Part shown: in pieces, positions 25,183 through 32,832 of the stretch
How positions within the stretch are numbered: position 1 is the first letter of the stretch
How the letters are laid out: each line of letters begins with the position of its first letter
Assembly: GCA_036273855.1 (NCBI GenBank)
Contig: DASUGU010000049.1
Coordinates: 1-64,000, forward strand
Length of the DNA: 64,000 nucleotides
DNA from: DATEPR01 sp036273855
GTDB taxonomy: Bacteria > Actinomycetota > Actinomycetes > Mycobacteriales > Pseudonocardiaceae
Direction of reading: 5' to 3'
Position numbers and translations under genes: made by a program
Notes under the pieces: model-generated
What the model saw: only the letters and a program-made list of their open reading frames with translations
Told to the model about the DNA's origin: nothing
Database searches by the model: none

Positions 25183-25205
25183 CCGGTATTGGTTACGGTA
25201 TCCGG

Positions 25206-26177
25206 GTGAACACACCCGAGACGACCGGCGCACACGCCGTCGGCCTGGCCACCGTGGCCAGCGACGGTTCGGTGCTGGACACCTGGTTCCCACAGCCCAA
25301 ACTGGGCGACGTGCCGAGCACCGGCTCGGTGGTCCTGGACCCGGCCGAGGCGGTCAGCGCGCTCGGCGCCTCGGTATCGGCCACCGTCGGTCCGGACACC
25401 GACCGAGGTGTCAAGGTGGTCACCGTCCGCACGTCGATCGCCTCCCTGGCCGACCCGCCGGTCGACGCCCACGACGTCTACCTGCGCCTGCACCTGCTGT
25501 CGGCCCGCCTGGTCGCGCCGCACGGCTGCAACCTCGACGGGGTCTTCGGCCTGCTGTCGAACGTGGTATGGACCAATTACGGTCCATGCCCGGTGGACGG
25601 CTTCGAGGCAACCCGCTTGGCGCTGCGCGGCCGCGGCCCGGTCACCGTCTACGGGGTCGACAAGTTCCCCCGCATGGTCGACTACGTACTCCCCACCGGC
25701 GTCCGCATCGCCGACGCCGACCGGGTGCGGCTCGGTGCGTATCTGGCGTCCGGCACCACGGTCATGCACGAGGGCTTCGTCAACTTCAACGCCGGCACGC
25801 TCGGCTCGTCCATGATCGAGGGCCGCGTTTCGGCTGGCGTCGTCGTGGGCGACGGTTCCGATGTCGGTGGCGGTTCGTCCATCATGGGCACGTTGTCCGG
25901 TGGCGGCAAGGAAACCGTGTCCGTCGGGGAGCGGTGCCTGATCGGTGCGAATGCCGGTATCGGGATTTCGCTGGGTGACGACTGCGTGGTCGAGGCCGGT
26001 CTCTATGTCACGGCCGGCACCAAGGTGACGTTGCCCGATGGTCGGATCGTCAAGGCTCGGGACGTGTCCGGTGCCGATGGGGTGTTGTTCCGGCGGAACT
26101 CGACCAGTGGGGCGGTTGAGGTTGTTCCTCGGGTGGGGACTCGGGTTGAGTTGAACGCTGCGTTGCACGCCAACTGA
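25206..26177 (+). CDS. dapD: 2,3,4,5-tetrahydropyridine-2,6-dicarboxylate N-succinyltransferase
   Basis: Seen: 323 aa; an N-terminal domain typical of the actinobacterial DapD form and a C-terminal left-handed beta-helix (hexapeptide repeats, about residues 170-290) with GTTVMHEGFVNFNAGTLG and GERCLIGANAGIGI. GTG 25206 is 6 nt after TACGGT with no Shine-Dalgarno sequence (leaderless). Known: succinylates tetrahydrodipicolinate, the first step of the succinylase DAP branch. Context: dapE lies divergently upstream, as for Rv1201c/Rv1202. Confidence 0.95.
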   Translation: MNTPETTGAHAVGLATVASDGSVLDTWFPQPKLGDVPSTGSVVLDPAEAVSALGASVSATVGPDTDRGVKVVTVRTSIASLADPPVDAHDVYLRLHLLSARLVAPHGCNLDGVFGLLSNVVWTNYGPCPVDGFEATRLALRGRGPVTVYGVDKFPRMVDYVLPTGVRIADADRVRLGAYLASGTTVMHEGFVNFNAGTLGSSMIEGRVSAGVVVGDGSDVGGGSSIMGTLSGGGKETVSVGERCLIGANAGIGISLGDDCVVEAGLYVTAGTKVTLPDGRIVKARDVSGADGVLFRRNSTSGAVEVVPRVGTRVELNAALHAN

Positions 26178-26365
26178 TTTTCGGGGTCATCCCAGGGTTG
26201 GGCTTGACTCGCCCGCTCCCTTGTTTTGATGGTTTGATGCCGCGCCAACCCTGTCAAGGTCGCTCCTACGTCGCGTCGCTTCGCGATGCCTTCGGCAACC
26301 TGGACAGGCTCGGCCCGGCATCAAGCAGGCTGGGTGTTGGGAGCGGGGGGAGAATGAAGCGCTGC
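26178..26365 (+). repeat. Intergenic repeat, left copy
   Basis: Begins with CCCAGGGTTGGGCTT (26191 on), continues with GCTCCC and a core at 26253-26305 (GTCAAGGTCGCTCCTACG, then GTCGCGTCGCTTCGCGATG), and ends with GGGAGCGGGGGGAGAATG. It is matched in reverse order by 26445-26640. The core is flanked by its own short inverted repeats (GATGCCG..CGGCATC; CTGTC..GACAG). Confidence 0.7.
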
Positions 26366-26444
26366 TCACACCGAATGCCTTGGGCTGATTCCGGGGTGGT
26401 GGGCTGAACCGGCAGCCGGCAAGGCAACCGGCACCCGAGCCAAA

Positions 26445-26640
26445 CGAAGCCGATCCATTCCTCCCCGCTGCTCCCTCGTCCTCAGCCGCACTTGCGCCGG
26501 ATCGCTGGAGTCAAGGTTGGCCGAAGGCCATCGCGAAGCGACGCGACGCAGGAGCGACCTTGACGCCAGCGATCCGGCGCGAACACTCGACGACGAGGGA
26601 GCGGCGGCGAGCGAAAGCCCAACCCTGGGGTCGAAACCTC
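26445..26640 (-). repeat. Intergenic repeat, right (inverted) copy
   Basis: Reverse-complement counterpart of the left copy: core 26510-26564 differs from the left core at only a few positions, flanked by GCGCCGGATCGCTGG (26494-26508) and its exact inverse (26566-26580), and ends AGCCCAACCCTGGGG by 26630. The two copies fill almost the whole 461-bp gap between dapD and the nucleotidyltransferase gene. Confidence 0.7.
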
Positions 26641-27127
26641 ACCCCCGATAAGGCTCAGGCAACGAAATCCCGAACCGCCCAGCCAACCGCCGCACATCAG
26701 CGAAGTCCTTGTCCTGCGGCGAATACCCAAGATGACAGGTGATCTGAGTCGCGGCATCGACACACGAAACCGCGCGCCCACCAATGACCCCGGCAACCGG
26801 CGCCGGGTAGTGAAACGACGAACCACCGGGCAGGACCTGATCACCACCACCATCCGAAGTAGGAATCACCGGATGCAGATCAACCTCCCGCCCGGCGTCA
26901 TCAGCCAACGCCAACGCGGTAGGCAGCCAGTCCCGCAACACATGCCGGAACCCGCCGCCCACCAGCGCCGACCGCGCCAGACGCACGTCGACGACCACCA
27001 GATCCAGATCCGCATGGTCCCGGCTGGTCTCGCCGAGCAGCGCGTCGACGCCCCAGCCGCCGTCCACCCAGGTCCGAACACCGGCCAGCAGATCCAGAAC
27101 GGCGGCGACGTCCGCCGGACGCATCAT
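26639..27127 (-). CDS. Aminoglycoside/lincosamide nucleotidyltransferase-like protein
   Basis: Seen: 162 aa with the minimal nucleotidyltransferase pattern VDGGWGVDALLGETSRDHADLDLVV (GG-W followed by DxD-like acidic pair; motif abbreviated), the same layout as LinA/LnuA and ANT(2'')-type enzymes. ATG 27127 overlaps the permease stop as ATGA. Known: relatives adenylylate antibiotics, but many genomic members have no known drug substrate. Inferred: fourth gene of the deaminase/oxygenase/permease operon, so the substrate may be related to that pathway rather than an antibiotic. Confidence 0.75.
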   Translation of the reverse strand: MMRPADVAAVLDLLAGVRTWVDGGWGVDALLGETSRDHADLDLVVVDVRLARSALVGGGFRHVLRDWLPTALALADDAGREVDLHPVIPTSDGGGDQVLPGGSSFHYPAPVAGVIGGRAVSCVDAATQITCHLGYSPQDKDFADVRRLAGRFGISLPEPYRG

Positions 27128-28530
27128 GGTTTGGTGCGCTCGGCTCCCAGGTAGGGCCGTAGCAACGCATACAGCCCGGCCGACAGCAGGAAGCCGACCA
27201 GGAAGGCGATGTCACCCAGGCCCGGCACCTTCCGCGCCACGAAACCGGTGAAGTCGACCTGGTTGGAGAACAGCAGGATCGACACCGCGATGCCGACCGC
27301 CATGGCGATCGGGCCCGCCCAGTTGCGGTACCACTTGGCGTACAACAATTCGGCGATCGGCCGGCCGCGTCGGAGGAACTGGTCGGTGAACATCACGCCC
27401 AGCCATGGTCCGATCCAGTAGGCGATGATCAGCAGGAACTGCTCGTACTTGTTGCCCGCGTCGTTTAGGCCGGTCCAGGCCAGCAGGAAGCCCAGCACAC
27501 CGAACACCAGCGCCACCAACGCCCGGCGCAGCGCCAGCGGCAGCCGCACACCCAGGGTGAGGAACGACATCGCGCCCGAGTAGATGTTCAGCACGTTCGC
27601 CGAGACCGCACCGACCGCGATGGCCAGCAGGGTCAGGCTGCCGAGCCACGTGGGCAGTTGGTCGGTGAACGCCGCCGTCGGGTTGGTCTGGGTCTGCGCG
27701 GCCAGCGGCGCCACCGATGCGGCACCCACCAGCTCCAGCACCATGCACGACACGAACACGCCCAGGCCGGCCCACAGTCCGGTCATCCGCGCGCTGACCG
27801 ACGCCGGCAGGTAGCGGGTGTAGTCGGCGGCGTACGGGTTCCAGCCGGCCGCGTAGCCGAACGCGGCGCCCGCCGTGAGCAGGAAACCGCCCGGCACCGC
27901 CTTGCCGGGCAGACCGGCGTGCGATCCGGTGGCGAACAGCATGATCGTGGTGATCAGGAAGATGATGCCCAGGAAGATCAGCGCGTACTTCTCGAACGCC
28001 TGCACCAGGTTGTGGCCGAAGAACGCGATCACCACCTGCGCGACCACCACGATCAGCAGGCCCAGCAGCGCCGGCATGTGGGTCAGGGCGGCCAGGGCGA
28101 ACGCGCCGCTCACGCTGTTCACCGCGAACCAGCCGATGCCCGCCGTGACCGAGTTCAACCCGGCCGGCAGGATGTTGCCCCAGAAGCCGAAACCGGTGCG
28201 GGACAACACCATCTGCGGTACGCCGTGCTTCGGGCCGCGGGCCGACAGCACCGAGTGCGACGCCGAGCCGAGCGTGTTGCCGATGAGCAGTGCCAGGGCG
28301 GCCTGCCAGAAGCTCAGGCCGAAGATGCCGACCCCGAGAATGCCCACGAAGATCGTGGCGAACTCCAGGTTGGGCGAGGTCCAGGTCCACAGCAGTTGTA
28401 ATGGTGTGCCGTGGCGGTCGCCCGCCGGGATGAACTCGACGCCGCCCGGTTCGACGGCGCCGATCCGGTCGCCGTACTCGCCCTCGCGGACCGGTTCGCC
28501 GTGCACTGCTCCTGTCTGGGTGGTGGTCAC
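27124..28530 (-). CDS. NCS1-family cytosine/purine permease (CodB/Fcy2-like)
   Basis: Seen: 468 aa, 12 predicted helices; NCS1-type features include PKHGVPQMVLSRTGFG, WNPYAADYTRYLP (substrate region) and a long acidic N-terminus with EPGGVEFIP. GTG 28530 lies one base after the upstream stop; a TTG at 28539 is an alternative. Known: Na+/H+ symporters for nucleobases. Context: directly follows the cytosine-deaminase and oxygenase genes with overlapping or abutting codons, pointing to import of a pyrimidine base. Confidence 0.9.
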   Translation of the reverse strand: MTTTQTGAVHGEPVREGEYGDRIGAVEPGGVEFIPAGDRHGTPLQLLWTWTSPNLEFATIFVGILGVGIFGLSFWQAALALLIGNTLGSASHSVLSARGPKHGVPQMVLSRTGFGFWGNILPAGLNSVTAGIGWFAVNSVSGAFALAALTHMPALLGLLIVVVAQVVIAFFGHNLVQAFEKYALIFLGIIFLITTIMLFATGSHAGLPGKAVPGGFLLTAGAAFGYAAGWNPYAADYTRYLPASVSARMTGLWAGLGVFVSCMVLELVGAASVAPLAAQTQTNPTAAFTDQLPTWLGSLTLLAIAVGAVSANVLNIYSGAMSFLTLGVRLPLALRRALVALVFGVLGFLLAWTGLNDAGNKYEQFLLIIAYWIGPWLGVMFTDQFLRRGRPIAELLYAKWYRNWAGPIAMAVGIAVSILLFSNQVDFTGFVARKVPGLGDIAFLVGFLLSAGLYALLRPYLGAERTKP

Positions 28531-28531
28531 G

Positions 28532-29482
28532 TCAGCCAACGGAGATCGCCGCCAATTTCGCTCGGAGGTAGTCGCCCCAGACCACGGGCGGGTAACTGGT
28601 GGTGCCGACCGGCAGCGGTTCGATCACCGCGTCGTGGTTGGCCTCGTAGAAGTAGACGAGGGACAGCAGGTCCTCGTCCGGCGCGTCGGCGGGCGGCGCG
28701 AGCACGCGGTGCCGCGTCGACCGCCAGCGGTCGCCCGTCCAGCGGGCCATCAGGTCACCGATGTTGATCGTGAACGCCGCCGGGTCGTACGGTGCGTCCA
28801 CCCACTCGCCATCGGCCGTGTAGACCTGCAGGCCACCCAGGCCCGGCTCGCGATCCAGCACGGTCACCGTGCCGAAGTCGGTGTGCGGGCCGATCCGGTA
28901 CTGGCCGGCCTCCGGCGGGCCGACCCGCCGCAGCGGCGGGTACCAGTTGAGGTTGAACCCGAACGTGGGATGCGACAGGTAGGGCGTGAAGTGGTCGGCC
29001 GGCAGGCCCAGGGCCACCGCGCACACCGACATCAACTCGTCGGACAGCACCCGCATCCGCGCCAGGTATTCGGTGAGCACCACGCGCAGCGCCGGCACCT
29101 CGGCCGGCCAGCTGTTCTGCCGGAACCACACGGCGTCCACATCGTGGTCACCGGTGGGGTCGTCGGCGGCGAACGAGTACGACTCCTTCAGGTCGGCCGG
29201 TGTCGCCGTGCCCTCGGCGTAGCCGTTGGCCTCGGCGCCCGGCGGGATCCAGCCGCGCCCGCCGACCGCCACCGCGTAGCCCGCCTTCACCTCGGGCGGC
29301 AGCGAGAAGAACTCCCTGGCCAGGCCGCGCACCTCGGCGCGCAGTTCGTCGGACACGCCGTGCCCGGTGACCAGCAGGAAGCCCGCGGTGCGCAGCGCGT
29401 GGTCCACCTGCTCGGCCACCCGGGCCCGGCCGGTGCCGTCGAACCACGGCCGCAGGTCGACGCTGGGGACGTAGTCGGTCAT
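28532..29482 (-). CDS. Isopenicillin-N-synthase-family Fe(II) oxygenase
   Basis: Seen: 316 aa; double-stranded beta-helix with the facial triad His200-x-Asp202 (GPHTDFG) and His258 (STRHRV), plus an N-terminal DIOX_N-like half. The usual 2-oxoglutarate/carboxylate-binding Arg-x-Ser reads Leu272-Leu-Ser274, so the Arg is missing. ATG 29482 overlaps the deaminase stop (ATGA). Known: relatives include fungal thymine-7-hydroxylase and IPNS. Inferred: oxidises a base or nucleoside handled by the neighbouring deaminase; cosubstrate use is uncertain because of the missing Arg. Confidence 0.87.
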   Translation of the reverse strand: MTDYVPSVDLRPWFDGTGRARVAEQVDHALRTAGFLLVTGHGVSDELRAEVRGLAREFFSLPPEVKAGYAVAVGGRGWIPPGAEANGYAEGTATPADLKESYSFAADDPTGDHDVDAVWFRQNSWPAEVPALRVVLTEYLARMRVLSDELMSVCAVALGLPADHFTPYLSHPTFGFNLNWYPPLRRVGPPEAGQYRIGPHTDFGTVTVLDREPGLGGLQVYTADGEWVDAPYDPAAFTINIGDLMARWTGDRWRSTRHRVLAPPADAPDEDLLSLVYFYEANHDAVIEPLPVGTTSYPPVVWGDYLRAKLAAISVG

Positions 29483-29934
29483 GTCGGCTCACCGATGTCT
29501 TCGTTCCACAGGTCGGGACGGGCGGCGATGAAGTCGCTCATCAGCGCCACGCACTCCGGATCGTCCACCATGGTGATGGTCACACCGTGTTCGGCCAGCC
29601 AGTCCTGGCCGCCGTGGAACGTCTTGTTCTCGCCGATGATCACCGCGCCGATGCCGAACTGCCGCACCAGCCCGCTGCAGTACCAGCACGGCGACAGCGT
29701 GGTGACCATGATCATGTCCGTATAGGTCGGTCTGCGCCCTGCGGCGCGGAACGCGGCGGTCTCGGCGTGCATGGCGGGATCGTCGTCCTGCACGCGGCGG
29801 TTGTGGCCCCGGCCGAGCAGTGTGCCGGAACGGTCGAACAGCGCGGCGCCGATGGGGATGCCACCCTCGGCGAGCCCGGCCCTCGCCTCCGCGACGGCGA
29901 CCGCGAGCAGCGCGGCCGGTTCGATGATGGTCAC
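29479..29934 (-). CDS. Fcy1-type cytosine/nucleobase deaminase
   Basis: Seen: 151 aa zinc deaminase with His56-Ala-Glu58 and Cys83-x2-Cys86 (SPCWYC). Overall pattern (LAEGGIPIGAAL, GRGHNRR, VIIGEN, and C-terminal RPDLW-EDIGE) is close to yeast cytosine deaminase Fcy1 rather than tRNA or cytidine deaminases. GTG 29934 is used. Known: converts cytosine (and 5-methyl/5-fluorocytosine) to the uracil analogue. Context: first gene of the four-gene operon; divergent from the CHAD gene. Confidence 0.9.
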   Translation of the reverse strand: MTIIEPAALLAVAVAEARAGLAEGGIPIGAALFDRSGTLLGRGHNRRVQDDDPAMHAETAAFRAAGRRPTYTDMIMVTTLSPCWYCSGLVRQFGIGAVIIGENKTFHGGQDWLAEHGVTITMVDDPECVALMSDFIAARPDLWNEDIGEPT

Positions 29935-30040
29935 GGCCCTACCATGAGGGACTCATCCCGTCCCGGCAATGGTCGCGAAGCTTCGATCGGGTAAATTCCA
30001 CTTTTGGTCGCTGCTACCTAACGGTTATCGCAGATTCACC

Positions 30041-30046
30041 TAGAAT
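30041..30046 (+). promoter_or_regulatory. -10 element of the leaderless CHAD gene
   Basis: TAGAAT ends 7 nt before ATG 30054 and no Shine-Dalgarno sequence is present, so transcription probably starts at or next to the ATG. Confidence 0.55.
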
Positions 30047-30053
30047 CCACCTT

Positions 30054-31013
30054 ATGACCGCTGTTACCGCGACGTCCACCACCTCGACGCGCCGCCCGCG
30101 TCCCCTCACCGAGGCGTCGCTGGGCCTGCCCGCCGAGAGTCGGAAGGCCGATCGCGGGGCCAGCCTGACCGAGCACATCCGGGCCACAGTGGACACCCAG
30201 CTCCGCGTGCTGCTCACCGAGCAGGCGACGGCGGGCCGGGCCGACTCACCCGAGTCGGTGCATCAGATGCGGGTGGCGTCGCGGCGGGCCAGGGTGGCGC
30301 TGGGCATGGACCCGGGCGTGATCGGCGCCGAGGCGCAGCGGTTGCGGGCCGAACTGGCGTGGCTGGGCGGCCTGGCCGGCGGGGTGCGGGACCTGGACGT
30401 GCTGTGCGAGCACCTCACCGCGGACGGCGCCGACCTGCCCGAGGCCGACCTGCAGGCGTTCAGCGAGCTGCTCGCCGCCCTGCTGGCCCTGCGGGCCAAG
30501 GCGGCCTCCGTCCTGGAACGGGCCCTGCCCCGGCAGCGCTACCGCAGTCTCCTGCACGCCATGGCCGCGGTCGCGCTCACCGGACCGGACTTCGGCGCGC
30601 CCGCCGACCCGAGCGCCCTGATGGCCAAACCGGTCCGGGCGCTGCACAAGCAGTTGGCCGCGTCCGGCCGGTCGCCGTCGGACGAGGGCTGGCACGCGTT
30701 GCGGATCAAGGTGAAGCGGGTCCGCTACGCCGCCGAACTGGCCGGCCGGGTGGCCGGGCCGAAGAAGCGGGCCGACATCACCGCGCTGGCCGGCACGGCG
30801 AAGGCCCTGCAGGAACTGCTCGGCGAGTTCCAGGACACGGTGGTGACCGAGGAGCACGTCCGCGACCTGGTCGCCACCCACCCCAACCTGTCACCGGCCG
30901 CGGTCCTGGTGGCCGGGCGCCTGGTCGAACGGCAGGTCGCCAAGCGCAACGCCCTCCGCGAACGCCTCCCCGCCGCCTGCGGCGACCTGTACTCGGTCAC
31001 TCACCTGGAGTAG
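30054..31013 (+). CDS. CHAD-domain protein
   Basis: Seen: 319 aa, helical, with the two conserved-histidine halves: SVHQMRVASRRAR (about residue 69) and EGWHALRIKVKRVRYAAEL (about 206), rich in Arg/Lys on one helix face. The usual N-terminal CYTH partner is absent. Known: CHAD domains bind inorganic polyphosphate and sit on polyP granules or with CYTH enzymes. Inferred: a polyphosphate-binding protein. The start is fixed by a TAGAAT -10 element 7 nt upstream. Confidence 0.92.
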   Translation: MTAVTATSTTSTRRPRPLTEASLGLPAESRKADRGASLTEHIRATVDTQLRVLLTEQATAGRADSPESVHQMRVASRRARVALGMDPGVIGAEAQRLRAELAWLGGLAGGVRDLDVLCEHLTADGADLPEADLQAFSELLAALLALRAKAASVLERALPRQRYRSLLHAMAAVALTGPDFGAPADPSALMAKPVRALHKQLAASGRSPSDEGWHALRIKVKRVRYAAELAGRVAGPKKRADITALAGTAKALQELLGEFQDTVVTEEHVRDLVATHPNLSPAAVLVAGRLVERQVAKRNALRERLPAACGDLYSVTHLE

Positions 31014-31221
31014 GGAAGCGCGGCCGTGAGCACCGGGTCGTCCCCCCAGCACCTGGGCCAGGGTCGGCGCGACCACGGCGTCCGGCATTCTCCAGAAGAG
31101 CCCGCGCCATCCCGACCTCGACCTGGCCGTCGGTCAGGTGCGGCGCCACCGCCGCCAGGCGCGTGGCCGCCGCCCGCCAGGCCTTCGGCGAGACCGGGCC
31201 GAGCTTGCCCGCGCGGACCAC
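31001..31221 (-). pseudogene. Decayed gene fragment between CHAD and dapC genes
   Basis: On the minus strand a high-GC3 reading runs from GTG 31221 (VRAGKLGPVSPKAW..LAAVAPHLTDGQVEVGMARALLEN). Natural-looking sequence then continues in the next frame (MPDAVVAPTLAQVLG), and after a run of six G returns as DDPVLTAALPYSR, ending at 31001. Two frame changes in ~90 codons suggest a degenerating gene. I do not recognise the family. It overlaps the CHAD 3' end by 13 bp. Confidence 0.45.
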
Positions 31222-31275
31222 ACGCCGTGACTCCCAGCACCGCGACCGGCACCGAAACGTCCGCCGTTACGCGTG

Positions 31276-32373
31276 TCAGACGGCCGAAAGCCGCCGGGCC
31301 GCCTCGGCGATGCGCTCGTCGGTCGCCGTCAGCGCGATCCGCACATGCTTGCCACCGGTCGGCCCGTAGAACGTGCCCGGCGCGACCAGAATCCCCAGAC
31401 CCGCGAACCAGTCCAGGAGTTCGGCCGCCGACCGACCGTCCCACCGCGTCCACAGGAACAACCCGGCCTCGGAGTGGTCCACCACACAACCAGCGCCCGT
31501 TACGGCAGCCATCAGCACGGCCCGCCGCCGCCGGTACCGCTCCCGCTGCTCCGCCACATGCCCGTCGTCGGCCAGCGCCGCCGTCATGGCCGCCTGTACC
31601 GGTCGGGGCACGATCAGCCCGGCGTGCTTGCGGATCTCCAGCAACCGCGCCACCACGGCGGGATCACCGGTCACGAAACCGGCCCGGTAGCCGGCCAGGT
31701 TCGACGACTTGGACAGCGAGTGCACCGCGAGCAGCCCGTCGGTCCGCCCACCGGACACGTCGGGGTGCAGCACCGACACCGGTTCGGCGTCCCAGGCCAG
31801 CGGCAGGTAGCACTCGTCGGACGCGACCAGCGCGCCCCGCTCCCGTGCCCAGTCCACGACCTTGCGCAGGTGGGCGACGGGCAGCACCTGGCCGGTCGGG
31901 TTCCCGGGTGAGTTCACCCACACCAGGGCCGGCCGGCGCGGGCCCAGCCCGGTCAGGCCGGTGGCCCGGACGACCTCGGCGCCCGCGATGCGCACGCCCA
32001 CCTCGTAGGTGGGGTAGCCGAGTTCCGGGATGACCACCAGGTCGCCGGGGCCGACGCCGAGCAGCGTGGGCAGCAGCCCGATCAGTTCCTTGGAGCCGAT
32101 CGTGGGCAGCACGGCCGCCTCGTCGATCCCGGTCACGCCGTAGCGGCGACGCAACGCGTCGACGGCGGCGGCCCGCAGCTCGGGCGTGCCGTGCGTGGCC
32201 GGGTAACCGGGGAAGTCGTCCGCCGACGCCAGACCGGCCCGGATCGGCTCGGGCACCGGGTCGACCGGGGTGCCGATCGAGAGGTCGACGATGCCGTCCG
32301 GGTGCGCCCTGGCCTTGGCCGCGGGACCGGCGAGCGCGTCCCAGGGATAGTCGGGCAGCTCCCGGACGATCAT
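31276..32373 (-). CDS. dapC: Succinyldiaminopimelate aminotransferase (DapC-type)
   Basis: Seen: 365 aa class I/II PLP aminotransferase: LSIGTPVDPVP, the NSPGNPTG motif, SDECYLPLAW, the PLP-lysine segment HSLSKSSNLAGYRAG and C-terminal Arg in HVRIALT. ATG 32373 overlaps the ferredoxin stop (ATGA). Known: actinobacterial genes in this position after fdxC are annotated DapC/N-succinyldiaminopimelate aminotransferase. Inferred: completes the succinylase branch with dapD and dapE; specificity cannot be proven from sequence. Confidence 0.88.
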   Translation of the reverse strand: MIVRELPDYPWDALAGPAAKARAHPDGIVDLSIGTPVDPVPEPIRAGLASADDFPGYPATHGTPELRAAAVDALRRRYGVTGIDEAAVLPTIGSKELIGLLPTLLGVGPGDLVVIPELGYPTYEVGVRIAGAEVVRATGLTGLGPRRPALVWVNSPGNPTGQVLPVAHLRKVVDWARERGALVASDECYLPLAWDAEPVSVLHPDVSGGRTDGLLAVHSLSKSSNLAGYRAGFVTGDPAVVARLLEIRKHAGLIVPRPVQAAMTAALADDGHVAEQRERYRRRRAVLMAAVTGAGCVVDHSEAGLFLWTRWDGRSAAELLDWFAGLGILVAPGTFYGPTGGKHVRIALTATDERIAEAARRLSAV

Positions 32374-32693
32374 TCGTGCGATTGCGGCGGCAGGTCCTTG
32401 ATGAACTGCGGGTCCGCGCTGACCTTGCCGACCTTGGACGCCCCACCGGGCGAGCCGAGTTCGGCGAAGAAGTCGGCGTTCGCCTTGGTGTAGTCGCGCC
32501 ACTGGTCGGGCACGTCGTCCTCGTAGTAGATGGCTTCCACCGGACAGACCGGCTCACACGCACCGCAGTCCACGCACTCGTCCGGGTGGATGTAGAGCAT
32601 CCGGTCGCCCTCGTAGATGCAGTCGACGGGGCACTCCTCGATGCACGCCTTGTCGAGAAGATCGACGCAGGGCTCGGCGATCGTGTAGGTCAC
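32370..32693 (-). CDS. fdxA: Seven-iron ferredoxin
   Basis: Seen: 107 aa with Cys9, 17, 21, 25, 40, 43, 46 and 50; the spacing (C-x7-C-x3-C-x3-CI; CxxCxxCx3CP) fits a [3Fe-4S]/[4Fe-4S] ferredoxin, the FdxA/FdxC class. GTG 32693 has GGAGAA 7 nt upstream. Known: electron carrier induced by stress in mycobacteria. Context: coupled to dapC, as Rv1177-Rv1178. A long inverted repeat lies just upstream, and a ferredoxin reductase is encoded at 60871. Confidence 0.93.
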   Translation of the reverse strand: MTYTIAEPCVDLLDKACIEECPVDCIYEGDRMLYIHPDECVDCGACEPVCPVEAIYYEDDVPDQWRDYTKANADFFAELGSPGGASKVGKVSADPQFIKDLPPQSHE

Positions 32694-32723
32694 TGCGTTC
32701 TCCTGGTCCTCATGCCGGTTTCG

Positions 32724-32749
32724 GCCACGTACGCGCCAGGTTACGTGGC
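32724..32749. promoter_or_regulatory. Inverted repeat upstream of fdxA
   Basis: GCCACGTA - 10 nt - TACGTGGC, perfect 8-bp arms, 31 bp upstream of the fdxA start in the spacer to the divergent GNAT gene. Could be an operator or a small stem-loop. Confidence 0.4.
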
Positions 32750-32832
32750 TGACGACAGTATCTCGCGACTACCCACATGTTCGTGCATCGGTGCCGCACT
32801 TCACACTGGTACGGCTCTGACCTGCGGCAAGA

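Noticed and set aside
26639..27127. Calling the nucleotidyltransferase an antibiotic-resistance gene
   Set aside because: Only the general nucleotidyltransferase pattern is visible, and it is coupled to a nucleobase operon; a drug substrate cannot be supported from sequence.
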